DNA of 64,000 nucleotides from Verrucomicrobiaceae bacterium (GCA_015061955.1 SUVO01000010.1:1-64000); one strand, 5' to 3'; shown: positions 44,487 through 55,099, counted from the first letter of the stretch. Translations and numbers: made by a program. Notes: a model not told the origin generated them from the letters alone.

Positions 44487-45761
44487 TTAGAATTTATAAC
44501 CAACTTGAGCGCCAATGACGTGTGCGCGACCTTCAAAGTAACCCTTTAATGTTGTTCCGTAGGCATTGCCATCGTGCATTCCAGGTTTGTCGGTAAAGTA
44601 AATAAATGTGTATGCCAAATCGAAGTTCCAATTTTCATACTTATAACCTAAACCAGTCGAGAACCATATACGATCGGTACATGGAATTCTTGCATAGCGA
44701 TGATAAGCATTCTTAATTGGGGTTTGGTCCCAAGCTGTACCAAAACGCAATACTAAATCGTCATTATCTAATGGATAGAAATGCATACCAACTGCTACAC
44801 GTGATGTATTGCGCCAGTCTTCATCTTGAGTTGAAACTAGACCTCCTGTTGCTGTGTTTTTAATTGTGAGATCTTCAAAGCTCGACCACATTGTATAGCA
44901 ATATTCTGCCATCAACGCTACTTTTTTCAAGTCGCCACGCAAACGCTGATACCAACCCAACGAGAACGAATGTGGCAAAGTTAGATCGGCTTCAACTGGA
45001 GCTATTGCCAAACCATTTAAGTGATTGCTACCTTTTACTCTATGGCTGATTTCACTTCTCCACTGGAAACCTATTCTACCATCTTCTGCATAATTGATTG
45101 TAAAACCAATATTACCACCTACTGCCCAACTATCGCCCGATACTTTAAATTCACCAGGGCCATACATAGGTATTGCTACATAGGGTACTGCTTGTGTAAG
45201 CTTTGCGTGTAACCATTGTACCGATATACCACCACTTATAGCGAGCCAATCGTTTACTTTATAAGAAACACTCGGATTGATATCAATGGTTGTCAAACGC
45301 GAATTTAACGCCATTTCTCTTCCAACCCATGCTTCGCCATAGTCTGTTTCCAAACCATATGGAGCTGATACTGAAAGCGAAAACAACAAGTTTTCTTCCA
45401 TTTGATGTACCAAATAGAAATTTGGTATTACACTTTCGCGACCAGCATTTCCACTTTTACCTGTTCTACCATTAACCGATGGATCGAGCGATTGTACCGA
45501 CTCTGCGACGAAGTCAAATTTAGATATAACACCAAATAGTGCAGTATCTAATTTTGTTTCTCCCTTTTTTAAACCAATATTGAATCCAGAAGATGGATTC
45601 CAAAATGCTGAAGTGGCATCAGCATTTGCGTTAACAGTGGCACCTGCGTTGGCATTGCCCATGTTAGATGCACCTTGTTCCAATGTCTGGAACCCTGCGC
45701 CCATTACAGATGTAGTATAAGCGCAAAACAGTGCGCTCAATGCAATAATTCTTTTTTTCAT
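44487..45761 (-). CDS. FadL/OmpP1/TodX-family outer-membrane transporter
   Basis: A 424-residue beta-barrel protein with a signal peptide ending before GAGFQTLEQGASNMGNANAG. That plug-like N-terminus and TSAFWNPSSGF (the NPA-like box) are typical of FadL relatives. Further motifs are FSLSVSAPYGLETDYG, SVSYKVNDWLAISGG and a C-terminal strand ending GYKF for BAM. The family imports long-chain fatty acids or other hydrophobic compounds across the outer membrane. The substrate is unknown. Confidence 0.88.
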   Translation of the reverse strand: MKKRIIALSALFCAYTTSVMGAGFQTLEQGASNMGNANAGATVNANADATSAFWNPSSGFNIGLKKGETKLDTALFGVISKFDFVAESVQSLDPSVNGRTGKSGNAGRESVIPNFYLVHQMEENLLFSLSVSAPYGLETDYGEAWVGREMALNSRLTTIDINPSVSYKVNDWLAISGGISVQWLHAKLTQAVPYVAIPMYGPGEFKVSGDSWAVGGNIGFTINYAEDGRIGFQWRSEISHRVKGSNHLNGLAIAPVEADLTLPHSFSLGWYQRLRGDLKKVALMAEYCYTMWSSFEDLTIKNTATGGLVSTQDEDWRNTSRVAVGMHFYPLDNDDLVLRFGTAWDQTPIKNAYHRYARIPCTDRIWFSTGLGYKYENWNFDLAYTFIYFTDKPGMHDGNAYGTTLKGYFEGRAHVIGAQVGYKF

Positions 45762-46027
45762 AACAGTTGAATATAAGATTTTGCGATTTCTTATAATAAA
45801 AAGAAATCAACCTCATTATTTCAGAATTTTAAAAAAAATAAAAGCTTTTTTTACAAAAATTTTCTCAACTATCTTTTATTCAATCTATATACCCATTCCT
45901 AAAAAACACAATTCTGATATTTTTTACTATATGCAAATTTTAATAAAATTTTCAGTTGAATTATTTTTTTGTCTTTGTTTGAATATTCGCTACAAAAATA
46001 GTATTTTAAGTTATAATTACTGAACAT

Positions 46028-47182
46028 ATGCATAATCTATTGCGATTTAGAATTGCCACATGCGCATTTTTTTTCATGCAGGGAATTATATTCTCTACAT
46101 GGACCACTCGCATTGCTGATGTTAGAACTATGTTAGGCTTATCCGAAGCCGATTTAGGAAGTATTCTGTTTGGGTTACCTCTCGGACAACTAATTACTAT
46201 GCCTGTTTCTGGATACTTAGTTTCTAAATTTACCAGCAAAAAATGTATTTTAGCTGGTTCATTGATGTATCCGTTAAGTCTTCTTCTTATAAATTCTGCA
46301 CAAGGATTATGGTCGCTATTTGCTTGTTTAGTATGTTTAGGTATTTGTGCAAACGTAAATAATATTGCTATAAATACGCAGGCTGTAAGTGTTCAAAACC
46401 TCGGCGAAAAAGCTATTATGGGAACATTTCACGGAACTTGGAGTTTAGGATGTTTTTGTGGTGGTTGGCTGACAATGCTACTTATGAAACTCAACATAGG
46501 TATAACTCAACACTTCTACCTAACTATATGTTATTCTCTCATTACTATTGCAATTTTTTGGTGGTTATTATTGGATTCCGACTCAAAAAAAGACGACTCT
46601 TCTTCTGATGATGGAAAAACCCGCGGTATGTTTTCTCCAACTCCTTTCATCTTGATGTTAGGCGTTGTTGCTTTCGGAAGTATGAGTTGCGAAGGTACTA
46701 TGTTCGACTGGAGCGTTATATATTTTAGAGACGTTGTAAAAACTCCAAACGACATCAGCAACTACGGATACATCGCTTTTATGTCTATGATGGCTTTAGG
46801 CAGATTTTTATCCGACATTTTTGTACGCCGATTTGGTCCTATTCGCGTTCTACAGCTAAGTGGTATAATCATTACTTCGGGTATGATATTAGCTGTTTTA
46901 CTACCACAAATATCTACTGCTGTATTAGGATTTTTCTTAGTTGGGTTAGGGGTTTCATCGGTTGTTCCTATTTGCTACAGTGCAACTGCAAAATCTCGAC
47001 GTATGCCCACAAGTGTTGCCATTGCTACTGTTTGTAGCATTGGATTTATTGGCTTTTTACTTGGACCACCTGTCATTGGTTTTATAGCCGATGCAACAAG
47101 TTTACGGGTATCTTTTGCACTGATGGCTTGTATAGGTTTACTTGTAACTATCATAGCTCCATTTCTTCGCATTCGCCTTTAA
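46028..47182 (+). CDS. MFS transporter (YbjJ-like)
   Basis: A 384-residue, roughly 12-helix major facilitator. The first half has STWTTRIADVRTMLGLSEADLG and PVSGYLVSKFTSKKC (the loop 2-3 motif A region). A charged cytoplasmic loop, SDSKKDDSSSDDGKTRG, separates the halves. The pattern is closest to YbjJ-type carriers, whose substrates are poorly known. TATAAT ends 10 bases before the ATG, so the leader is very short. The stop codon TAA overlaps the first bases of the large Y-shaped repeat downstream. Confidence 0.85.
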   Translation: MHNLLRFRIATCAFFFMQGIIFSTWTTRIADVRTMLGLSEADLGSILFGLPLGQLITMPVSGYLVSKFTSKKCILAGSLMYPLSLLLINSAQGLWSLFACLVCLGICANVNNIAINTQAVSVQNLGEKAIMGTFHGTWSLGCFCGGWLTMLLMKLNIGITQHFYLTICYSLITIAIFWWLLLDSDSKKDDSSSDDGKTRGMFSPTPFILMLGVVAFGSMSCEGTMFDWSVIYFRDVVKTPNDISNYGYIAFMSMMALGRFLSDIFVRRFGPIRVLQLSGIIITSGMILAVLLPQISTAVLGFFLVGLGVSSVVPICYSATAKSRRMPTSVAIATVCSIGFIGFLLGPPVIGFIADATSLRVSFALMACIGLLVTIIAPFLRIRL

Positions 47183-47620
47183 AACGTGTGTGGACGCACC
47201 ACGAGGGCGATATTTTTAATTATGATGATGAAAGGCAATTCTTTGGAATTGCCTTTTTTTGTATTAGTTTGCCCTCGTGGTGCTTGTAGCTAAAAACGCA
47301 CTTTTTCTTCGATTAGCGTACATAGTACGCCTACACTCGAAAAAGCACGTTTTTAGCAGACACCACACACGTTTTTTATTTCCCGTTCCTATGTTGGTCC
47401 TAATCAAAGGGCAATATTTTTAAATATAATGATAAAAGGCAATTCTCGGAATTGCCTTTTTTGTATTAGTTTGCCCTCGTGGTACTTGTAGCTAAAAACG
47501 CACGTTTTCTTCGATTAGCGTACATAGTACGCCTACACTCGTAAAAGCACGTTTTTAGCAGACACCACGCACGTTTTTTATTTCCCGTTCCTATGTTGGT
47601 CCTAATCAAAGGACAATATT
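47181..47620. repeat. Y-shaped nested-palindrome repeat array A
   Basis: The first unit (47181-47375) folds as a three-way junction. Outer stem A is AAAACGTGTGTGG with CCACACACGTTTT (47181-47193/47363-47375). Stem B is GCACCACGAGGGC with its complement (47196-47208/47271-47283) and encloses hairpin C, AAAGGCAATTC/GAATTGCCTTT. Stem D is GCTAAAAACG/CGTTTTTAGC (47289-47298/47348-47357) with inner GCGTAC/GTACGC. A second unit of about 203 bases follows in tandem, repeating C, right B, D, right A and the tail TTTCCCGTTCCTATGTTGG, but without left A and B arms. Hairpin C with its T run could also terminate the MFS transcript. Confidence 0.85.
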
Positions 47621-47682
47621 TTTCATCATCACTATATAAAAAATTCGCATACGCATTAGAACAAACATAGGTTGCAAGAAGT

Positions 47683-47921
47683 AAAACGTGCCAGGCACGT
47701 GCTTAGGACGTCGCTTTTGCGAGTTTTTTACCTGTTGGGCACCGAAGGTAATTGCTTTGCAATGTACCTTTGCCTAACTAAATTAGATTAGAAAAAGTGC
47801 GTTATAAGCTGTGAGGTGCCTCTGTTGCGATCCCTATATACAATAAGTGCATTCCTTGGAATGCTCTTACCATTATATAAAATAAATTATTCGCAATCGA
47901 GGCTCCGTCCTCGCACGTTTT
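47683..47921. repeat. Diverged Y-shaped fold before mutA
   Basis: An outer pair AAAACGTGC/GCACGTTTT (47683-47691/47913-47921) encloses hairpins GGTAATTGC/GCAATGTACC and GCATTCC/GGAATGC and a TTGCGA/TCGCAA stem. The logic is similar to array A but the sequence is different and the tail is absent. It holds no gene. Confidence 0.45.
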
Positions 47922-48054
47922 GGCACAAAAAAGCTTGACAACTTAGGACATTGGGGGGAAACTACTTGTTCTGGTATTCTCGAAGAGGTGTGTCTGCGTT
48001 GAAAAGGTTGCACTTTTTTGGGAAAATTTATTTTTTAACAAGGAAAAATCAAAT

Positions 48055-50115
48055 ATGAAAAGCGAAGAAAGATTGTTCTCGGAATTCAAGCCCGCAACAT
48101 ACGAGGAATGGTATGCAGAAGCTGTAAAGCTCCTCAAAGGTGCGCCGTTTGATAAGAAAATGTACACAAAAACTCCCGAGGGTATCACACTAAAGCCTAT
48201 TTACAATAGAGCTGATGTTGATTTTGAACCCTCTTTGCCTGGTTATGGCGACTACGTTCGTGGTACTAAAGTTGATGGCAACAAGGTTGAGCCATGGTTG
48301 GTATCGCAAGAATTGTCGGCTGGTACACCTTCGCAATTTAACAAGAAAATTTTAGAAGCTCTCAACAAGGGGCAGACTTCTATCGAAATAGTTCTCGATG
48401 ATGCTTCTGCTAATGCTGTTGATGCAGACAAGTCGGAAGTTTGTAAGGTTGGTAGAAAAGGTCTTTCAATCAGTTGTGCAGAGGACTTCAAAGTAGCTCT
48501 CAAGGGTGTTGAAACAGAATGTGTTGAAATTAACATTCACACACAATCAGCAGCTGCCGACATTTTAGCTGCACTTTGTGCTGCTAACGAAGGCAAGCAA
48601 CTCAAGGGTGGTATATACTTCGATCCAATGGGTGTTCTTGCTGCTAATGGCAAGCTCAATCGCTCGATGAAGTGTGCTTTTGATGAAATGGCAGAAATGG
48701 TTAAATTCTGCTCGAAGAACATGAAGAACTTTGGTGTAATTGGTGTTGATACAATGCCATATTCTTCGGCTGGTGCAAGTGCTGTTCAAGAATTGGCAGC
48801 AGCTATGGCAACAGCAGTTGCGTATATTCGTGCAATGCTCGAACGTGGTTTAGACATCAACGATGTTGCTCCGTTGGTACGTTTCCGTTTCTCATCTGGT
48901 TCTAATTTCTTCATGGAAATTGCAAAATTCCGTGCTGCAAGAACATTATGGGCAAAGGTTGTTGAACAATTTGGTGGTAACGAAGATGCTCGCAAGATTA
49001 AGATGAATGCCCGTACTGCTATTTACAACAAGACTATTTTCGACCCTTATGTAAATATGCTCCGTACAACAACTGAAGCATTCGCAGGTGTAATTGGTGG
49101 TGCCGACTCTATGACTGTTGGTGCATTTGATGAAATTATCAGAGATTCTGATGAATTCTCGGAACGTATTGCACGCAATCAGCAAGTTATCTTAGCTGAA
49201 GAATGTAATTTGGCTGATGTAGTTGACCCAGCTGGTGGTTCGTACTACGTTGAAATTCTCACAAAAGAAGTTGCACAAAAAACTTGGGAAACATTCGTAA
49301 AAATTGAAGAACAAGGTGGTATGTTAGATGCTCTCAAGGCTGGCTTTGTTCAAGACGAAATTGCTAAGGTTGCAGCCGACAAAAAGAAGATGATTGATGG
49401 TCGTCGTAATTCGGTAGTTGGTACAAACAACTATGCAAATCTCTCAGAAACACTTCTTGAAAAGGGCGAATGCAAGTGCAAAGCTGTGTTTGAAGAACGT
49501 TCGGCTGAAGTTGCAAAATTGGTTAAAGATGTTGCAGTTGCAGGTTCTTCAATGGAAGCTTTGATTGATGCAGCAAAACAAGGTGCTGGTATATCGGCAT
49601 TGCAAAAGGCTGTATGTAAGTGCAACGCTTCGGAAGAAGTTAAGGCTTTAGATATTCGCCGTGCAGTTGAGCATTTTGAAGCTATCCGTATGGCAAGTAT
49701 GGATTTCAAAGCAAAAACAGGTTCAGCTCCAAAGATTTTCTTGGCAACAATGGGACCATTAGTTCAGCACAAAATTCGTGCCGACTTTATTCGTGGTTTC
49801 TTTGAAGTTGGTGGCTTTGAAGTTGTATATCCAAATGGTTTTGCATCGGCTGACGAAGCTGCAAAGGCGTTTGCTGATAGTGGTTGCAAGTATGCAGTAA
49901 TTTGCTCGACCGACGATACATATCCAGAACTCGTTCCTGCAGTAACAAAGGCTATTAAGGCAGCAAAGGCCGACAGCGTTGTTTACATGGCAGGTATTCC
50001 AGCTGCTGACTTTGAAGCTTCTTATAAGGAAGCTGGCTTAGATGGTGCAGTAAATATTAAGAGCAATAACTACGAAACGCTCAAGGCAGTTCTCACTGAT
50101 CTTGGAGTTCTCTAA
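48055..50115 (+). CDS. mutA: Methylmalonyl-CoA mutase, small (non-catalytic) subunit
   Basis: A 686-residue MutA. The N-terminal TIM-barrel half resembles the catalytic subunit. The C-terminal flavodoxin-like domain (KIFLATMGPLVQHKIRADF) lacks the DxHxxG cobalamin motif, as expected for this subunit. With MutB it interconverts succinyl-CoA and R-methylmalonyl-CoA in propionate metabolism. A TTGACA (47935) followed by G6 lies upstream. AAGGA precedes the ATG. mutB follows after 18 bases. No cobalamin riboswitch is seen. Confidence 0.93.
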   Translation: MKSEERLFSEFKPATYEEWYAEAVKLLKGAPFDKKMYTKTPEGITLKPIYNRADVDFEPSLPGYGDYVRGTKVDGNKVEPWLVSQELSAGTPSQFNKKILEALNKGQTSIEIVLDDASANAVDADKSEVCKVGRKGLSISCAEDFKVALKGVETECVEINIHTQSAAADILAALCAANEGKQLKGGIYFDPMGVLAANGKLNRSMKCAFDEMAEMVKFCSKNMKNFGVIGVDTMPYSSAGASAVQELAAAMATAVAYIRAMLERGLDINDVAPLVRFRFSSGSNFFMEIAKFRAARTLWAKVVEQFGGNEDARKIKMNARTAIYNKTIFDPYVNMLRTTTEAFAGVIGGADSMTVGAFDEIIRDSDEFSERIARNQQVILAEECNLADVVDPAGGSYYVEILTKEVAQKTWETFVKIEEQGGMLDALKAGFVQDEIAKVAADKKKMIDGRRNSVVGTNNYANLSETLLEKGECKCKAVFEERSAEVAKLVKDVAVAGSSMEALIDAAKQGAGISALQKAVCKCNASEEVKALDIRRAVEHFEAIRMASMDFKAKTGSAPKIFLATMGPLVQHKIRADFIRGFFEVGGFEVVYPNGFASADEAAKAFADSGCKYAVICSTDDTYPELVPAVTKAIKAAKADSVVYMAGIPAADFEASYKEAGLDGAVNIKSNNYETLKAVLTDLGVL

Positions 50116-50133
50116 TAGGAAAGGAAATTTAAA

Positions 50134-52317
50134 ATGAGTAAAAATCCTGATTTCACAAAAGTTTTGTTCGATGCGCCAGAAGCAAAAGTATCACTTTCGC
50201 AGTGGCAGGCAGATATCGAAAAGAAAACTGGTAAAAAAATTGATGATTTGATGTCGGAAACGATGGAACAAATCAATGTAAAGCCTCTCTATACAAAGGC
50301 TGATTATGAAGGTATGGAACACCTCGACTTTACTGCAGGTATTGCTCCAAATCTTCGTGGTCCATATGCTACAATGTATGTTGTACGTCCTTGGACAGTT
50401 CGCCAGTATGCAGGTTTCTCGACAGCTGAAGAATCGAACGCATTCTATCGTCGTAATTTGGCTGCAGGTCAGAAGGGCTTGTCTATTGCATTCGACTTGG
50501 CTACACACCGTGGTTATGACTCTGACCACCAACGTGTTGTTGGCGACGTAGGTAAAGCTGGGGTAGCAGTTGACTCTATCTTAGATATGGAAGTGCTCTT
50601 CGACAAAATTCCACTTTCTCAGGTATCGGTTTCGATGACTATGAATGGTGCAGTTTTGCCAATTATGGCATTCTATATCGTTGCTGGTTTGGAACAAGGT
50701 GCAAAGCTTGAACAGCTTGCTGGTACAATCCAAAACGACATTCTTAAAGAATTTATGGTACGCAATACTTATATTTATCCACCAACTCCTTCTATGAAGA
50801 TTATTGGTGATATTTTTGCGTACACTTCAAAGAATATGCCAAAGTTCAACAGTATTTCAATTTCTGGCTATCACATGCAAGAAGCTGGTGCTACTGCAGA
50901 CTTGGAAATGGCATATACACTTGCTGACGGTCTTGAATACCTCCGCGAAGGTGAAAAAGCTGGCTTGAAAGTTGACCAGTTTGCACCACGTTTGTCGTTC
51001 TTCTGGGCAATTGGTAAGAACTACTTTATGGAAGTTGCAAAAATGCGTGCGGCTCGTATGCTCTGGGCAAAAATCGTTAATGGTTTTAATCCTAAGGATC
51101 CAAAGAGCTTGGCATTGCGTACACACTCGCAAACTTCAGGTTGGTCGCTCACAGAACAAGATCCATTCAACAACGTTGCAAGAACATGTATCGAAGCTAT
51201 GGGTGCTGGTTTGGGTCATACACAGAGCTTGCACACAAATGCTCTCGACGAAGCTATTGCATTGCCAACAGACTTCTCGGCTCGTATTGCTCGTAATACT
51301 CAGTTGTACTTGCAAGACGAAACTGGCATTTGCCGTGTAATCGACCCATGGGCTGGTTCGTACTATGTAGAAAGCCTCACAAATGCACTCGCACGCAGAG
51401 CTTGGAGCCATATCCAAGAAGTAGAAAACTACGGTGGTATGACAAAAGCTATCGAAGCTGGTTTGCCAAAACAACGTATCGAAGAAGCTTCGGCACGTCG
51501 TCAGGCAAGAATTGACGGTGGTATGGAAACTATCGCAGGTCTTACAAAGTATCGTCTCGATAAGGAACAGCCATTGGATATTCTTGATATCGATAATTCG
51601 GCTGTTCGTGAAGCTCAAGTTAAGAAGCTCGAAAAGCTCCGTGCAAATCGCGATAATACTAAGGTACGTCAAATTCTCGAAGAAATCACAAAGTGTGCTG
51701 AAACTGGCAATGGCAACTTGCTCGAATTGAGCGTTGAAGCTGCTAAGGCTCGTGCAAGCTTGGGTGAAATTTCTGACGCATGCGAAAAGGTATTTGGTCG
51801 TTATAAGGCAAATATCAATACAATCAGTGGCGTATATGCTAAAGAATTAACAAAAGATAAGGGTAATTTGCAAGCCGTGAGCGAAATTTCTGAATTGGTA
51901 AAGAAGTTTGAAGAACAAGAAGGTAGAAAACCACGTATTCTCATCGCAAAGATGGGTCAAGATGGTCACGACCGTGGTGCTAAGGTTGTTGCTACTGGTT
52001 ATGCTGACTTGGGCTATGATGTTGACGTTGGTCCTCTCTTCCAAACTCCTGAAGAAACAGCTAAAATGGCAGTTGAAAACGACGTACATATTATTGGTAT
52101 GAGCTCGTTGGCTGCTGGTCATAAGACTCTCTTGCCACAGTTGGCTGAAGAGCTCAAGAAGCTCGGTAGAGAAGATATTATGATTGTAGCTGGTGGTGTT
52201 ATCCCTGCACAAGACTATAAATTCTTGCTCGACAATGGCGCAGCTGCAATATTTGGTCCTGGTACTAAGATTGCTGATGCAGCTAAGAAGATGCTTGAAC
52301 TTCTCTTGGCAGAATAA
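50134..52317 (+). CDS. mutB: Methylmalonyl-CoA mutase, large (catalytic) subunit
   Basis: A 727-residue B12-dependent mutase. The substrate barrel includes [28 protein letters not shown], and the C-terminal cobalamin-binding domain has [14 protein letters not shown] with the lower axial His612. The length is standard for MutB. AAAGGAAAT precedes its start. Neither an epimerase nor a MeaB GTPase gene is adjacent. A terminator follows directly. Confidence 0.96.
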   Translation: MSKNPDFTKVLFDAPEAKVSLSQWQADIEKKTGKKIDDLMSETMEQINVKPLYTKADYEGMEHLDFTAGIAPNLRGPYATMYVVRPWTVRQYAGFSTAEESNAFYRRNLAAGQKGLSIAFDLATHRGYDSDHQRVVGDVGKAGVAVDSILDMEVLFDKIPLSQVSVSMTMNGAVLPIMAFYIVAGLEQGAKLEQLAGTIQNDILKEFMVRNTYIYPPTPSMKIIGDIFAYTSKNMPKFNSISISGYHMQEAGATADLEMAYTLADGLEYLREGEKAGLKVDQFAPRLSFFWAIGKNYFMEVAKMRAARMLWAKIVNGFNPKDPKSLALRTHSQTSGWSLTEQDPFNNVARTCIEAMGAGLGHTQSLHTNALDEAIALPTDFSARIARNTQLYLQDETGICRVIDPWAGSYYVESLTNALARRAWSHIQEVENYGGMTKAIEAGLPKQRIEEASARRQARIDGGMETIAGLTKYRLDKEQPLDILDIDNSAVREAQVKKLEKLRANRDNTKVRQILEEITKCAETGNGNLLELSVEAAKARASLGEISDACEKVFGRYKANINTISGVYAKELTKDKGNLQAVSEISELVKKFEEQEGRKPRILIAKMGQDGHDRGAKVVATGYADLGYDVDVGPLFQTPEETAKMAVENDVHIIGMSSLAAGHKTLLPQLAEELKKLGREDIMIVAGGVIPAQDYKFLLDNGAAAIFGPGTKIADAAKKMLELLLAE

Positions 52318-52342
52318 TTAAATTAAGTTTTAAGTTTGCTTT

Positions 52343-52370
52343 AAAGCCCGCGTTTGCGGGCTTTTTTTTG
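52343..52370 (+). terminator. mutAB terminator
   Basis: AAAGCCCGC, GTTT, GCGGGCTTT and a T run form a canonical intrinsic terminator. Confidence 0.9.
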
Positions 52371-52435
52371 TGTTAATTATTGTGGTTGAAAAAATATAAA
52401 AATTACTTATAGTTAGACCTTTATTTTTTATAAGT

Positions 52436-53740
52436 ATGCTAATGTTTTTAAGAAAGATAAGTTTAGTTTGGTACAATATATTTGCTTTTGTTTTTGGTGC
52501 AATATCAGGGGTAATGGTTGAATATTTTCTTGGCGATAATAAAGATATATTCAACGATATAATTGCAGTAGTTTCGCCCTTTGGAACGTTGCTTGTTGCT
52601 ATGTTGAAGACTATTGTTATACCAATAATATTCTTTTCGTTGGTGTCGGGAACATCAAGTTTGCCTCTTAAAAAATTTGGTAAGTTGGGTATAAAAGTTA
52701 TTTGCTTTTATATGATAACTTCGCTTATGGCTACAATATTTGGTATAATTGTGGCAAGTTGGTTTTCGCCAAGTGTGTCGGGGGTGTCGAACGAAGTTTC
52801 GCCTTTGTTGGCACAGGTAGAATCAATAAAGGCATCGGGGGGTGAAAATGTAAATCCCATAGTTAGTATGGTGTTAGGTGCTTTTGTTAATCCTTTTCAA
52901 GCATTGGCAGAGTCGAAATTTTTATCAATTATAGTGTTTGCAATATTGTTTGGTCTAGCTTCAAGAGCCGTTATGGAAAATGCAAAATCTATCGAGAGCG
53001 AATCGGTTGCAAAAATGTTGCAGGTTTTTGATGGTATAAACAAAGGCGTATTTAAAATGGTTGGGTGGTTTTTGTACTATTTCCCTATTGGTATATTTTC
53101 GTTGGCGTTTGTGAATTTTGCATCGTATGGAGTAGGTTTGGTAAATTCGTATGCAGAAATAGCAGGGTGTGTAATTTTGGGTATTTTGTTGATGTTGTTT
53201 TTTGTGTATCCAGCCATTATATTTGTTGTGTGTCGCGAAAATCCATATAAGATTATGTTGAAAATTCGCGAGCCCATTATAACAGCATTTGCTACACGTT
53301 CAAGTGCTGCAACATTACCCATTTCGTTGCGTTGTGCTGAGCAAAATCTAAAAATACGTTCCGAAGTTTCAAGTTTTTCGTTGTCGCTTGGAGCAACGGT
53401 TAATATGGACGGTGTTTGTTTACATTTGCCAGTGTTTGTTATTTTAGCCGCAAGTATGTTTGGTATAGATATATCTATGTATCAGATGTTTTTGGTTGTA
53501 TTGAGTGTAGTTTTTGCCTCGATTGGTGTAGGTGGTGTTCCTGGTGGAAGTATATTTTTATTATTTATGGTGTTAGATGTTTTGCATCTTTCACCCGAAC
53601 AAACATCTACAATAGTGGCTTTGGCGTTGGGTATAAATCCACTTTTAGATATGTTTGAAACTGCATGTAATGTGGCTGGCGATAACGTTGGTAATTATGT
53701 TGTTGCTAAAACATCAAATATGTTAGATAGCTATTCTTAG
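52436..53740 (+). CDS. Dicarboxylate/glutamate:cation symporter (DAACS/SDF family)
   Basis: A 434-residue inner-membrane symporter. Signature segments are SSAATLPISLRCAEQNL (HP1-TM7 region), SLGATVNMDGVCL (NMDG motif of TM7) and GVGGVPGGSIFLLFMVLDV (HP2). It imports C4-dicarboxylates or acidic/neutral amino acids with Na+ or H+. TATAAG lies just before the ATG, so translation may really start at the in-frame ATG at 52442. A dicarboxylate substrate would fit next to methylmalonyl-CoA mutase. Confidence 0.88.
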   Translation: MLMFLRKISLVWYNIFAFVFGAISGVMVEYFLGDNKDIFNDIIAVVSPFGTLLVAMLKTIVIPIIFFSLVSGTSSLPLKKFGKLGIKVICFYMITSLMATIFGIIVASWFSPSVSGVSNEVSPLLAQVESIKASGGENVNPIVSMVLGAFVNPFQALAESKFLSIIVFAILFGLASRAVMENAKSIESESVAKMLQVFDGINKGVFKMVGWFLYYFPIGIFSLAFVNFASYGVGLVNSYAEIAGCVILGILLMLFFVYPAIIFVVCRENPYKIMLKIREPIITAFATRSSAATLPISLRCAEQNLKIRSEVSSFSLSLGATVNMDGVCLHLPVFVILAASMFGIDISMYQMFLVVLSVVFASIGVGGVPGGSIFLLFMVLDVLHLSPEQTSTIVALALGINPLLDMFETACNVAGDNVGNYVVAKTSNMLDSYS

Positions 53741-53783
53741 TTTTGTGCGTTATAATTTTTAGTTATTAGCCGATTTTATCGGC

Positions 53784-55043
53784 ATGCACAAATTTTTTAC
53801 AGATATTTTCCCAAAGGGCTTTTGGGGGATTGATAGTAATACTGTAGCTATTGCGTTGATTTTGATTGTAGTAGTAGTTTCAACTTTTTTGGCTGTTCAT
53901 GGATTTAGGTTATTGTTAGTTTCGGTTTGTAGGCGAATTAAATTGCATAAGTACGAAACACAAACGCAAATTTTACAAAATCATCATGTTTTTAAACGAG
54001 CGTCGTCGTTAATTGCGCCAGTTTGTTTATTGTTTTTTGTGTCGTATATATTCCCCGACAATACAAGTTTATCTACGTTGTATGAAATAACAATAAAAGG
54101 TATTTTGTTGTATTTTTATGTAGTAGTGTGGTCGTTTTTAATAGCAGTGTTATCGGCAATAAACGATATAATATCGATTCGAAATAGAAAATCTATTAGA
54201 GGCTTTACGCAGATAATTCAGTTGTTGGTTTCGGTAGTTATTTTTATACTGGTAGTGTCGATGTTGTTAGATAAGTCGCCATTTAATATATTGGCAGGAT
54301 TAGGGGCGTCGGCTGCTGTTATGATGTTTGTGTTTAAGGATACTCTGTTGGGTTTTGTGGCATCGGTGCAGTTAACTGTAAACGATATGTTGCAAATTGG
54401 CGATTGGATTACTATGCCTCAGTATGGTGCTGATGGTGTAGTTATTGAAATTGGTCTTACAGCTGTTAAAGTTAGTAATTGGGATAACACAATAACAAAT
54501 GTTCCAACATACTCGTTAGTTAGCGATGCTTATCAAAATTGGCGTGGTATGAGCGATTCAGGTGGACGCAGAGTAAAGAGATCTATTTCAATAGATATGC
54601 AAAGCGTTAAGTTTTGCGATAATTCTATGCTTGAGCGATTTTCAAAAGTTGAATTGATTTCTGATTTTATTTCAAAAAAAATTGAAGAACAAGCCGACTT
54701 TATCAAAAAGTTTAATGTAAATACTAACGTTTTGTTAAACGGATTACCTCTTACTAATTTGGCTGTTTTTAGAGCCTATTTAGAACAATATTTGCAACAT
54801 AATCATAATGTTAATTTGAATATGACACACTTTGTGCGTCAGCTTCAACCAACAGAAAAAGGCGTGCCTATTGAATTATACTTTTTTACAACAACTGAAT
54901 GGATTCCGTATGAAAACGTACAATCAGAAATTTTCGACCACATAATAGCAGCAGTCAGAGAGTTCAATTTGCGAATTTTTCAAGATGAATCAGACTTTAA
55001 AACGGGTGAGGACGCACCACGTGGGCAATTTTTTAATTCATAA
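53784..55043 (+). CDS. MscS-family mechanosensitive channel (YbdG-like)
   Basis: A 419-residue channel with about five N-terminal helices, then the MscS pore region GLGASAAVMMFVFKDTLLGFVASVQLTVNDMLQIGDWITMP (about 170-210, quoted in two parts: pore helix to FKDTLLGF, then QIGDWI), followed by a cytoplasmic beta/alpha-beta cage. Length and layout fit YbdG/MscM-like channels that protect against mild osmotic down-shock. The last codons (KTGEDAPRGQFFNS) are encoded by the left arm of a Y-shaped repeat element that begins inside the gene. Confidence 0.87.
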   Translation: MHKFFTDIFPKGFWGIDSNTVAIALILIVVVVSTFLAVHGFRLLLVSVCRRIKLHKYETQTQILQNHHVFKRASSLIAPVCLLFFVSYIFPDNTSLSTLYEITIKGILLYFYVVVWSFLIAVLSAINDIISIRNRKSIRGFTQIIQLLVSVVIFILVVSMLLDKSPFNILAGLGASAAVMMFVFKDTLLGFVASVQLTVNDMLQIGDWITMPQYGADGVVIEIGLTAVKVSNWDNTITNVPTYSLVSDAYQNWRGMSDSGGRRVKRSISIDMQSVKFCDNSMLERFSKVELISDFISKKIEEQADFIKKFNVNTNVLLNGLPLTNLAVFRAYLEQYLQHNHNVNLNMTHFVRQLQPTEKGVPIELYFFTTTEWIPYENVQSEIFDHIIAAVREFNLRIFQDESDFKTGEDAPRGQFFNS

Positions 55044-55099
55044 TGGTAAAAGGCTATTCTTGGAATAGCCTTTTTGTATATAGTTTGTCCACGTGGTGC
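54997..55099. repeat. Y-shaped repeat element fused to the channel gene
   Basis: Stem B is GCACCACGTGGGCAA with TTGTCCACGTGGTGC (55014-55028/55085-55099, one G-T pair). Hairpin C is AAAAGGCTATTC/GAATAGCCTTTT (55048-55059/55063-55074). Architecture and loop match array A but both arms carry compensating changes. The left outer arm (AAAACGGGTGAGG) lies inside the channel ORF. The right outer arm and tail are missing or diverged. Confidence 0.8.

Noticed and set aside
47620-48054. Cobalamin riboswitch upstream of mutAB
   Set aside because: No B12-box-like sequence was recognised; the region is explained by hairpins and a promoter-like TTGACA.
51136-51672. 178-aa open frame antisense to mutB
   Set aside because: It overlaps the conserved mutase core and its composition is typical of a reverse-strand shadow.
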